From NCBI RefSeq assembly GCF_954871325.1, contig NC_088775.1, forward strand, positions 12,067,561 to 12,131,560: a stretch of DNA of 64,000 nucleotides, written 5' to 3'. A program made the position numbers and the translations under genes. Below, piece by piece: positions 1-10,446 of this stretch (position 1 is the first letter of the stretch; each line of letters starts with the position of its first letter). This DNA is from Gordionus sp. m RMFG-2023. Its lineage: Eukaryota; Nematomorpha; Gordioida; Chordodea; Parachordodidae. The notes beneath the pieces were generated by a model that worked only from the letters and a program-made list of their open reading frames with translations, did not search any database and was not told the DNA's origin.

Positions 1-1639
1 ATCCAGTATTTACATATAGAATAAATATATAAAGGGAGCAAAAAGATGGTGACGTATCATCTGAAGCAATTTTTTTGATATAGCAGTTGTGAATTCTTAA
101 AATTTATGGAATAGGATAGCACAAGTAAAGGATTTTTATAATTAGACTAAAAAAATTGACCAATTTTTTATGCAGGGAAAAGTCTGACTAATGCACATAA
201 ATATATGAAGGCTTTTATAATGTGATTGAAAATATAAAAATGGATATTTTCCGAGAATTCGAATTGTCTAATAATTTTGCACATTTTTTTAAGGAGAATT
301 TTTCATTTCGATTTGAGGGAGAAAATCTCACATGAGTCTATTTTTCTTTCTAAATAAATCGTCAGATCTCATAACATAGAATGTCAATGGTTGGTAGACC
401 TGAGTGAGAGATTGTTGATTATTGTGAGGCATACTCCGCAATTAAATCATAAAACAAAACATTTCAAGAAAAATAGCAACATACTTGGAATTGAAACAAG
501 GGTAAGAAACTCAAATCTGAATATTTAAAAGATTATGTCAAAAAAACGATTCTAATTAAAAAAAATAAATAGATCATTTATACTAATAATTTTATATCAA
601 TTTTTAGCATCGATATATTAAAAATTCTGATTCATAATTCCTTATGTTCTCAATGTATTCCTAATATTCAACATATTTTTATAAGTATATTCATTCTATT
701 TTATAGAACCTGGGCCTGTATAAAAGGCTCGTTTTTAAAATGTGAAGAATGCCAAAATATCTAAATCTTTTTGCATTAAATAAATTTAATAATTACGGGT
801 TTTAATAAACTAATTAGGTAGGGATGAAATTTTTTTGTTCTTAGTAGCTTCTTTCTAAATTTATATTAAACAATTTAGAAACCTTTATATATAAGCTGAA
901 GGTATAAAATAATTGATAATTTTAATAGTTTTTACATTTAAATCATAAAATAAATTTTGCAAAATAATATACAAAAGTGGTACATCCCCGATTATAGGTA
1001 GATAAACAATAAAATATAATGTGAAAAAACACTATAACAATACAAACATAATTAAAAATTAATGCAGTAATAAAATAGTTTTAAAAAGGAAGACTATTAT
1101 TTTAGTATATTTGTATATTTTTAAAAAATACACACCTTTAATTATGCTAATTAGTCTCAAAATGGAAGGGGAAGGGGGCTTAGGAAAATTTTATTTCATC
1201 TTACACAATATACAAATATAAATTTCATCTATCAAATATAAAAAAAATTACTGATAAAATCCGGAATTTATTTAAAATTAACTTCAAAATTGTATAAAAT
1301 AGCTGTTTATCATACAATTGTTGAAATTGGATAAATAATAAATTTTACCTTCATTTGACGATGGATAAATCAGAATAGTCAAATGAGAGGAATAGATTAT
1401 CCGTATTCATCCTTCCAAGATTTCTATAAATTTTTAGAGAAAAGGCCAAAATTTATTATGGAAAATATAGAATAAAAAAAATATGATTTGTGAGTTATGA
1501 TATTTATCAATTCTTTTAAGAAATTTTTCACATCCAGACGCAATAGTTTTTGCTCTCTCACTTCGTATAAAATCTACATTATCAAATAATCATTTAAATG
1601 CTTTTAAAACCTTCCTAAATACTCTTTTAAAAAAGACCT
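1..1639. other. AT-rich intergenic DNA, nothing recognised
   Basis: No open frame with family resemblance, no clear inverted terminal repeats and no RNA gene were seen here. The stretch is dominated by A/T homopolymers and short simple repeats. Confidence 0.5.
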
Positions 1640-2270
1640 GTCATCATATATTCGAATCTTATGGAGGCAAACCAGATTATCTCGTAAACACTGTGGTGGT
1701 ATCCACTCCATTTCAATGGGCTATTTAGAAGATTATTAGCGAAAATAATTGCCATGGGTCAAAACCCAGGGTCTTTACTTATTGAGTATACGTATCAATT
1801 AGGATTTGGTGTTAAGGGAGAAGGTTAAATAGCTTCACATGCCATTTGTATTATATCCAAAATTCTCCTCCTATTATAGCTATTATCAAAGTAGACTTTA
1901 AAAATGCTTTCAATAGCAAATTTCGTAAAGACTTCATAAATTGTTTTTATCCCAAATTTCCTGTTTATTCAAAATTCCTAGAGACATATTCTTTATTCAG
2001 CCCTCATGTCATATTATCTGACGAAAGGATCCAGGAAGGGGCAAATGTCCTCGTTTATTTTACCTTGGTATTCATTATCTCATCCATTATCTTAAATCTA
2101 AATTTGATTTGGATATAAATATTTGGTATCTTGATGATGGAACAATCTGTGAGGCTCTTCCTAAAATAATTGGTTTTCAATTTGAAGCCAATTTTTAAAG
2201 ACTCGTTCTTAATAAGTCTAAATCCGAAATCTGTTTCCATGAAAACAATATTCAAAACCTTCATCTAGCA
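1640..2270 (+). mobile_element. Decayed LINE-type reverse transcriptase fragment
   Basis: Reading across more than one + strand frame shows reverse transcriptase blocks in the expected order: a GGI-HSISMG stretch near 1690-1725, LGFGVKGEG-like residues near 1800-1825, KVDFKNAFNS (about 1888-1917), a region ending in EGAN where active copies have a QQGDP-type block, and WYLDDGTI (about 2117-2140) matching the catalytic YxDD box. The frames are broken by several frameshifts and stops, so this is a dead copy. The order and spacing fit a non-LTR retrotransposon of the type whose RT reads LDFKNAFNS...YLDDGT; I do not assign a clade. The matching C-terminal piece seems to be at 3540-3812, so the element was probably interrupted between the two. 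Confidence 0.6.
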
Positions 2271-2341
2271 AAATTAAATTTTTTAAAGAGTATTTAATAT
2301 AATTAAAAAAAAGTATACAAAGTTAGATTAAGAAAAAAATA

Positions 2342-2413
2342 TATTGCTGGGATTCGAACCCAAAGCCATCAAATTCGTAAGCGAAGCTCTTGCCGATTAG
2401 GCCACAGACGCTT
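2342..2413 (-). pseudogene. tRNA-like relic (Arg-ACG-like)
   Basis: On the minus strand the sequence has an A-box-like TGGCCTAATCGG, a possible anticodon loop TTACGAA (ACG, Arg), a five-pair T stem around TTCGAAT (perfect B box GGTTCGAATCC), and a T7 run just downstream that could terminate Pol III. The acceptor arms (GCGTCTG against CAATATA) barely pair and the anticodon stem has two mismatches. It is therefore better read as a tRNA pseudogene or a SINE head than as a working tRNA. Confidence 0.5.
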
Positions 2414-3539
2414 TTCAAAATTGACCATTTTTTAAATATATGTTATAAATTGTGACACTGTGATTGTGACACGGCTTTTATATATATTATAGATAATCAC
2501 ATTTTAAAAAAAATTAGTTATATTCAAAGGTTATATGCAATTTTTTGGCTGCTTGATTTCACTAAGAAAAGCCTAACCCTTACTAGTCAAATGAGCAAGG
2601 TGAAATATCATACGGTTAAATCTAAATTATATACAAATTAGAGTGTTTTCTTTAAATCAAAATTTTTGCACACAGCACATTTTCCTGCAAAATCTCTGTT
2701 CATTTCCTTACGAGGTAAAAAAAAAAAAGAGAAGGAATTCTTATAATTTTAATCCATCCTGTGTTTCGTTAGGTTTTTAGTTAAGTTATAATATTTTATA
2801 AATTCATATCTTCAAACACGGCGTCATTACTGGAGGTTAACTCAATAATGTTTTAAACGGCCCATTTTAAACATTAGAGAAATCTCGAGGCTTACATTAT
2901 TTTGGCTAAAATCATAATATATCTAAATCAAGCCGTTTAACACCATTAGAACTTAACTATGATACACTTATTTATCTTTCTAGCCATCTCTTATAAACAA
3001 ATCCTATTCCAAACCCACATCAAGCCTTTATACTCCAAGGTTCAGAATGAAACTAATTACTTAGGGTTCAATTAAATATTATCAATTTTTCAATATATTA
3101 TATTTTTAAAAATTCTAAATCGTTATAAAAAAACTAAATATATTTTCTTTTAACCCAAATGCCATTTCTTCAAAATTATGACAATAAACTATGTATATCG
3201 TTTTTCCCTTGTTTCTTTTTGTTTGTATAGAACATTTTTGTTTAAATAACATATTGTATTTATATCTTTAGGAGCAGGATTGAGTTTGCACAAGATAATT
3301 TATATTACTAGTCTTATATTAATATCTTCTATATTTAATTTAAAAAATTCTCAAGATTTATCTATATGATTAAGGTTAATTCCCAGGGTGAGATCTATAT
3401 ATTTTATTTAATAAAATAAATAGCGCTTGATTTATAATAAATAAATCGAGTCATGATTAAGGGTAATCCTGGAGAGCTAGATTTAGGTCTCCATGATTTA
3501 TTAAATTCATTTATATAAAATTTAAAAAAAAAATCATTT
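2414..3539. other. AT-rich spacer between LINE fragments
   Basis: No gene is seen. A short piece at about 2862-2953 resembles the palindromic MITE family described at 4212 (AAACGGCCCATTT ... AAGCCGTTTAA). The rest is A/T-rich and unassigned. Confidence 0.4.
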
Positions 3540-3812
3540 TTGAAACTCAAAATATTAAAAATTAATTATTCCGAAATTTCAGAAGATCATGTTTTTGTTC
3601 CAATTATATCCACCACCTTGACTTTCTCCGATAAACGTGCCTTATCCTTTTTCAAAGATTTAGGATCTCACATATTCAAGCTTTCTGGCAATATTCGAGA
3701 AGGTTTCTTATTAAGACAGAGGCTTTTTTCCCAAGCAGCTTTCCTAGACTTATACTCTTTCTATCTTGACCAGACTCAGAACCCTACCCATGTGCGTACC
3801 CTTAGATTCTAA
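3540..3812 (+). mobile_element. C-terminal fragment of the decayed LINE RT protein
   Basis: The 90-codon frame contains DHVFVPIIS-TL-TFSDKRALSFFKDLG, then a SGN-REGFLLRQRLFSQA block. This resembles the end of the non-LTR RT proteins whose core is seen at 1640-2270 (in relatives: ...PVAVETLG..G..AL.L..DLG.R....TG..R...FLFQR...). Same strand and correct order support a single element split by about 1.2 kb of later sequence. Identification is from memory of that family. Confidence 0.45.
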
Positions 3813-4211
3813 ATATCTGGGCCAAAATTAAAAATATTTACTTACTAGAGCCAGGCCAAAAATGATTTTTTAAAAATTTACGAAAGACTGCTCAGGCCAA
3901 TTATTTTCTTTAAAAAAAATCAAGTATCATTGGTTGAGTATTATAATGTTCTATATCCACATTTTTTATTAATTTGAAAAATATTTAAAATACAAGAAAT
4001 TTCTGATTTTTTTTTGAAAATGGATATAGAACTTAGAATACTCAGCAGACGATATTATAAAATTAACCAGTTGAAAAAAATGTATGATGTATCATTTAAC
4101 ATTCATTCACTTCTCGAATGAACTCATTTACTAAATCCATCCAGAATTGTTTAGAATCACCAAATTTTTTAATATTCTGAGCCAGATCACAGACAATTTG
4201 GAATAAAAAGT

Positions 4212-4435
4212 AGTGTTGTTAAACCGTTCGATTTGAGCCGATTTTTAAAACCTGATAAATCAAGATTTTAGCCATAAAAATATCGCCTAAGCCTCGAGAT
4301 TTTGCTAATAGATATCCAAACCTTTGTGTCACATCTATATAAGCAAAATCTTAAGGCTTGCGTAATATTTTTCTGAATAAAACATAGAGTTAGGCATTTT
4401 TAAAAATCTGCACAAATCGAGCCGTTTTACAACAT
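4212..4435. repeat. Palindromic MITE copy (GTTGTTAAACGGCTCGATTTG family)
   Basis: Left end TGTTGTTAAACCGTTCGATT is mirrored by the right end AAATCGAGCCGTTTTACAACA. The centre carries an internal palindrome around GATTTTGCTAATAGAT / ATCTATATAAGCAAAATC. At least eight relatives occur in this window. It has no coding capacity, and the ends look hAT-like (TGTTGTTAAAC). A target duplication is not clear. Confidence 0.7.
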
Positions 4436-4826
4436 TAATAAAAAATCTAATTACTAATTTAAATAATTTGTTTAGCGCCTTTTTAAAAATAAATATTTCA
4501 ATAATCGGTACGTATTCCAGCATAATTTACAAAACATACCCGATATTTTAGAAAATATTGTTATATATTAAAAATATGGACTTAAGGCAATACGCGTACT
4601 AAGAATTGTGATTAGGATTGATTATGCGTTCCCTTTTAGAATATAGTATATAAGTTATATATTTTATTAAACTATTATCCAATGTTGGAACAAGCAAAGG
4701 GAGATGGGTGAGCCCATCCTCCCCTAATGGAAAACATGATTGGATAAAAATTTATGCTTTCACTATACTTTAACATAGATATCGAGATGAAAAATTTCTT
4801 TATTTACATTTTAATTGATTAAAACT

Positions 4827-4966
4827 AGTGTTGTTAAAAAGCCCGATTTAAAACAATTTAAAAATATGGCCCAATCAATATTTTAACCAAAATAATATAA
4901 TGTAATCCTGGTGATGATGGCAGATCCATAATATTGTTTTGGCTAAAATCTTAATGAGGTCGGAGG
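4827..4966. repeat. Partial copy of the palindromic MITE
   Basis: Starts AGTGTTGTTAAAAAGCCCG and keeps the GGCCCAATCAATATTTTAACC interior and the TTGGCTAAAATCTTAAT inner arm of the family. The terminal part of the right arm is lost. Confidence 0.5.
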
Positions 4967-5704
4967 AATTAATAAATAATATTCACGCACTAAATATTAC
5001 AAATCAGATAATTAGTTCCTCTAATTTCCATTATGGCATGATTGGTAATTTAAATTTTGCTAATAATAATCCTTTTCAATTATGCTTTAGAAAATATATT
5101 AAAATATACAAGACACTATTTTATAAAATATTAAATTAAATGTTTACAGTCGCCTTATCATAAGATTGACCAAAATTTTGTTTCTAATAATTTTTTACTT
5201 AACACTCATAGTCTCTAATGCACTAAATATTGGCATAAGAATTTTGAATTGGTGTTTCCAATTGTTTTTTTATGGAGGTGAAAATATAAAGATATTACAT
5301 TATTTCATTATAAAAGCCAAATAAAAACTCATGGGCCCCGTGGATGAATCTTGACTATGCCACACTGATACCCAAGTTTAGAAGATATGTGATTAATTTA
5401 TAGCCGCTTCGACTAACTTATAGTTTATATAAAAAAATAACCATAGCCATCAGCTGTAGCATAGTATATTAACCGACTATAAGAATATTTGTCATGACCA
5501 TCATATAAGTATACGACTAATAGGCTTAGGGCTTTTAAATATAACTCTGGCTAATAGTTTTTTTTTAAAGTTCCATTTTTTAAAATGGGGCTGGGTTGGG
5601 TTATTTGTTTTTTTCACTAAAAATTTTATTGGATATTTTTAGGTCTACACTTCGAAGCCTTTAATCGGATTACATTTTAAAAAAATATGGATTTTGTCAT
5701 AATA

Positions 5705-5929
5705 ATGTTGTTAAATGGCTAGATTTGATACGATTTTAAAAATAGCTCTCATTGGTCAGAAAAATATTTCCTTAGCCTTGAGATTTTACTAATAGATGTC
5801 CAAAACTTTGTGCCATCTATGAGCAAAATCTTCAGGCTCGCATTATAATTTTCTGAAAAAAAATATTTAGTTAACCATTTTTAAAAATTGGCTCAAATCG
5901 AGCCTTTTAACAACACTTCACCCTCTTTT
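5705..5929. repeat. Palindromic MITE copy
   Basis: Left arm TGTTGTTAAATGGCTAGATT; right arm AAATCGAGCCTTTTAACAACA. It shares the internal TAATAGATGTCCAAAACTTT segment and its inverse ATCTATGAGCAAAATCTTC with the other copies. Confidence 0.7.
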
Positions 5930-6768
5930 TTTTCAAAAATTATAATTTTAATCATTATTAAAAAAAAAATTATTGGTGGGTGGAGTAGTCACTGGGCCAT
6001 CTAAAAATAATTTTTTTATGATAAAAAGAAAATATAAGAGAAAAAATTAATAATATCGAATTTTGATAATTTTGATTATGACATTTATATTCATTTTTTG
6101 AGAGGAGGAAAAGGGAAGTTTGGGAAGAAAATTTTATAACCTATAAACGATATTTATTATGTGAATTGACAAATTATCTAAGGGCTTCGGTTGCGCCAAT
6201 CCTAAATTACAGAACAATAAAATAATAAATACCTTTGTGATATGACTAATTTATGGAAGCGTTTATTTAGCTCCACCACATAGATAAAAAAAAATAATAT
6301 AAAAGGTTTTAATTTTTTTATTATTATTACGAAAATCATTTTTAAAATTTTTCAACTCTAACAAACTTATATAATTTCGTGTCATTTTCCAAAATTAAAA
6401 AAGCTTTCGAAAATTTATATTATTATTATTATTAAAGTTTTTAAAATGTCATAAATAAAAGAATTAACATAAACTATAGAGTAAGAAGAAAAAAATTTAT
6501 AAATTGTTAAAGCTTAAAGTTTCATAATATATAATAAAATAAAATATATTCTAAATTAATTTTTTGATTCATTCAAAATTAAAAACCTATCCAAAATTTG
6601 TAAAATTAATTTTATAATTAGTATGAATAATATTGTTGAATGAAACGCATAGTTGAAAAGATATTAGATAAATTAAATAACAGTTTTAACTAATTGAGAG
6701 AAGATTAAAAAAAAATTAGAGTAATTTATCGCCTATTAAACAAAAGACGCCAGCAAAAAATTTTCTTA

Positions 6769-6781
6769 GGGGGGGGGGGGG
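6769..6781. repeat. Poly(G) tract, 13 nt
   Basis: Uninterrupted run of 13 G in strongly AT-rich DNA. It is one of five uninterrupted G/C homopolymers of 12 nt or more in the window. Confidence 0.9.
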
Positions 6782-6903
6782 AGGTCTAAAAATAAATACT
6801 TCTAGAATATGATAAAATGGGGGGCATTTTTAGTTATAAAAGAATTAAAACAGCTTTTATATCATTTTGCATGCTTTTTGGTGACATTTTATGGGCTCAC
6901 ATG

Positions 6904-8292
6904 CAGAGTTGTTAAACGCTATTTTTAAAAGTAACGCGCTACCGCTATAGCTATTTGTCAAAAAAAGTAGCGCGCTATTAGCTACTTGCTTTAGCTACTT
7001 TTAAGCTACTTTTTATAAAAAAAATTTTAGAAACAAATGAAACAAATTTTTTTTATTTATTTTTTGCTTATAATGTAAATGTATAATAAATAATATATAA
7101 AAATCAACATTTATAAATATAAAAATATAGTTAGTTTAGATTATAAAAAAATAAGCAATATAAATAAATATTTATTTTAATTTGTTGCATTTTAATAATA
7201 ATATCATTTCAATATTATCATCCCCAAGTCTAGAGCGACGATCAGAGAGTATAAGCTTTGCTTTACTAAATAATCTCTCGACACTAGCACTTGAGGGCAA
7301 GGAAGCTCTAAAAATATTTAATCAGATCAATTTATAAATATAAATAAGTTTTTACCTTCTGTTATGTGTCCAACTATCTGCCGGTGTACATACATAAGAT
7401 ATATCTGATAACTCTACTATTAGAGCATCTTTCATCACTTTGAAGTTGTCGGCTATTTTATTCATAATTGTCTGGCGACATACTGTTGTGCCAGGGGATA
7501 AAGTTTTAATCATCATAGTAAATGATGGATTATCAACCAAGGACAATGGCTAAACTGTGTCAATAATAAAATCAACAATTACTTTATCAGCCAATTTTTG
7601 TGAAATATTGGCATGTTTATTATCAGTTAATTTGGTTTAGATAGTATTTGTCTTTTTGAATGAAGATTCTCTTATACCAAATTTTTTTATATGTTTCTCT
7701 ATTTCCTTATAGCAATTGGCGTGAACAGTCTAATAAAATAAATAATATTATAATGTAAAAATAACAATTTACCTTGAGGTGTTTCTTCAGGTTATAGCTA
7801 CTCGATTGATTTGATGATTTATTTTTTTTACATTTTAAGCACAGGAATTTGAATCCAGATTTTGTTTTAATATTTATTTTAAAAAATTTTTCAAATCTAG
7901 GGAATGGAAAATCGTTATTAGAGCTATTAAGTACATTTTCTTCCATTGAATCTTCCATGTCTGAATCACTTTCAAGGATTTGGATATCCATGGGCGATGC
8001 CATTTTAGATTATTAACACAGATTGAAAATATAAATTGAAAATATATTTAAATTTCAAAATTAAATAATAAATTATAAAAATTATAATTAATTATGATAT
8101 TATATTTAAATTTTCATATTTATACTTACATTCATTATATTTTTTAAAAGTAGCGAAATAGCGCTTTACTTAGCTACTTTAAAAAAAAGTAACGCGCTAA
8201 AAAATTAAATAATTTTAAAAAAAGTAGCGGCTATTAGCTATAGCTACCAAAAAAGATAGCGCGCTAAGTAGCGCGGTACTTTAACAACTCTG
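6904..8292 (-). mobile_element. Internally deleted hAT transposon, 8-bp TSD CTCACATG
   Basis: The termini CAGAGTTGTTAAA ... TTTAACAACTCTG are flanked by identical 8-bp duplications CTCACATG (6896-6903 and 8293-8300), diagnostic of hAT. The subterminal regions are rich in TAGC/GCTA and (T)AGCGCGCTA motifs in both orientations. The minus strand keeps three transposase pieces: a BED zinc-finger exon at 7707-8003 (Cys-x2-Cys in FLCLKCKK, then HLK), a middle piece at 7352-7546 (SLVDNPSFTMM), and the C-terminal dimerisation block around 7180-7300 (LPSSASVERLFSKAKLILSD). The catalytic middle is missing, so it is non-autonomous. The perfect duplication suggests a fairly recent insertion. Confidence 0.92.
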
Positions 8293-8483
8293 CTCACATG
8301 CATGCTCTTTACATATTTTCTGTCATTTCGCATGCCTTTTGCAAATTTTCTGCATACTTTATGCCGATTTTGTATCCTTTCTGGGTATTTTTGTGTATTT
8401 TGTATCTTTTGGATGCATTTCTCTGATGTCGCGTCATTTTTGGCTCTTTGTTCATTTATTTTAATGTATTTTTAAACTTATTA

Positions 8484-9275
8484 TCGCCGGGGTGGTGCAG
8501 TGGTGTGTGATGAAGGCTTGTAAACCCAGGTTCAATCCTGGGAAGGAGCTAAAAATTTTCGGGTATTTCTTCGATGGTGTATGGCTTAAGACATATGATA
8601 TGATAAATTTCTGAGCTGAGAAATGCCATTCCGGTCACCGACAGGCTTGGACAGCCGGGTGCTAGGATACTTGTCCAATAAACCAAAAAAGACGGCCAGC
8701 TGAACTCGTGGGTCAGATGATAACGATTTCTTGGCCAGCGCTAGGATGATGGGATGATGGTGACCTCGGGGGTCGTTCAAGCTCAATGTATGTGTACCAA
8801 GTTACAATGGACTTGATAACGATAATCCGGTGGGAGATCCATCGATATTGATACCAGTGGGAGAGATCAGGTGGGATATCTGTCGATTTGATAATTCAGT
8901 GTGAGGAATACTCAGGTGGAATATCTGGTCGATATTGATTTGATGCCCCGGTGGGGGAGATCAAGATACTTTGGCCTCGTGATACACCCGTAATCGATAC
9001 AAATAAAATCGATCAGAAATACAATATTGGGAGATCAGGATTGGGATATCTTACGATTGGATAACTCCGTGTTGGGAATCAGATAGGATATCTGGTCGAT
9101 ACTTTCATACACCGGTGGGAGTTCAAGATACTTTGACCTCGAAAATGATACACCGGTGAATGAAATCGATCAGAAATACAAAGATAAAAATAGATACCAA
9201 GATTAATATTATAATAGATAAGTGAAGGAGCTTACCATCAGAAAAGGTGAAAGCTAAAAAGAAAAAGAAAAAAAA
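8484..9275 (+). mobile_element. SINE-like composite with LINE head and LINE tail, 14-bp TSD
   Basis: The element is bounded by a perfect 14-bp target duplication TTTTAAACTTATTA (8470-8483 and 9276-9289). The first ~210 bp (TCGCCGGGGTGG..., B box GGTTCAATCC at 8529-8538, through GTCCAATAAAC) match the 5' end of the intact LINE at 36084. The last ~45 bp before the A-rich tail (GAAGGAGCTTACCA...GGTGAAAGCTAAA) match that LINE's 3' end. The ~500-bp middle is unrelated to the LINE reading frame and holds two tandem units of roughly 160 bp (about 8870-9030 and 9033-9190), each with GGATATCT, GGTCGATA, CCGGTGGG and ATCGATCAGAAATACAA. It lacks an ORF and is presumably mobilised by the LINE machinery. 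Confidence 0.88.
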
Positions 9276-10233
9276 TTTTAAACTTATTAAATATGCAATA
9301 TGAAATATAATATAATGATTTTTAATAAATAATCTGTTCTGCTCCACCCGCCCATTATTTTAAAAATAATTAATAACCCACCTGCTACCCGTCAGATTTT
9401 TGAAATGTTTTAGGGCCGGCTAAAAACCCACATACAGTCATTTAATTTAGCCGGCCTATTGCATCACTTTGAGTTATCATTTTTAATAATTTTGTCATTT
9501 TAAATGGTTTATTATTGTTGATATAAATGTTATATTAATTAATATATAAACAAACTTTGTACAAAATATCCGAAATTTTAAATTATTTACATCATCACAC
9601 ATTTCTGAACCGAAATTAGTTTTATTTGATTCTTTTCGTAACTGAAGCATTTTTGTATTTATATGTCTTAAGGTATTTAAAAGATTGTCAGTTTAAATGA
9701 TTTTAAATATACGGTATATTCTAATAACTTGAAAATGTATATTAATTTCATTAAAATTAGAGGAATGGTATGGAACTTTATATTTTCTCTCTCATTTCAC
9801 ATTTCATATCTATTATTCACTTCTTCCTGGAAATTGTTCTATATTAATTTTAAATAATTTTTTTAAATATACAAAATTTCATTCCCGGAATATTTTTAAA
9901 CAATTGATGGGACATAACAACAAAAATCACTGGTTTATTATAATTTTACAAAATTGTAATTTCGAAAAATAAATACAATACGGGGTTTTTACTTCCAGGC
10001 CTTTAAAATAAAATAGTAGAAAAAATCTCAAAATAAATATATAATCTTTAATTTTTCCAAAAAGGTGGCCAAACTTTCAACTACACAAAAATCAATATTT
10101 TGTTTCTACTCCCCCTCCTAGTATCCATGCAAGTATAACTTAATTCCAAATTTATAAGTTTTAAAATACATTTTATTATCATACGATTGCTAATTAATCA
10201 AAAATACAAAGCAAATATTCATTGTGTATGTGT

Positions 10234-10446
10234 ATGCTAGTGTTGTTAAGCGGCTAGGTTTGAGCCAATTTTTAAAAACATCAAACTCAATATTTTATCC
10301 TGAAAAATATTATGCAAGCCTGAAGATTTTGGTCATAAATAAGGTTTGGACATGTATTAACGATATCTCGAAGCTTAGGGAATATTTTTCTGGCTAATAT
10401 TGAGTTAGCAGATTTTAAAAGTTTAAATCGAGCCGTCTAACAAAGC
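10234..10446. repeat. Palindromic MITE copy
   Basis: Left arm TGTTGTTAAGCGGCTAGGTT; right arm TTTAAATCGAGCCGTCTAAC. The interior keeps CAAACTCAATATTTTATCC and the GAAAAATATTATGCAAGCCT segment of the family. Confidence 0.65.
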
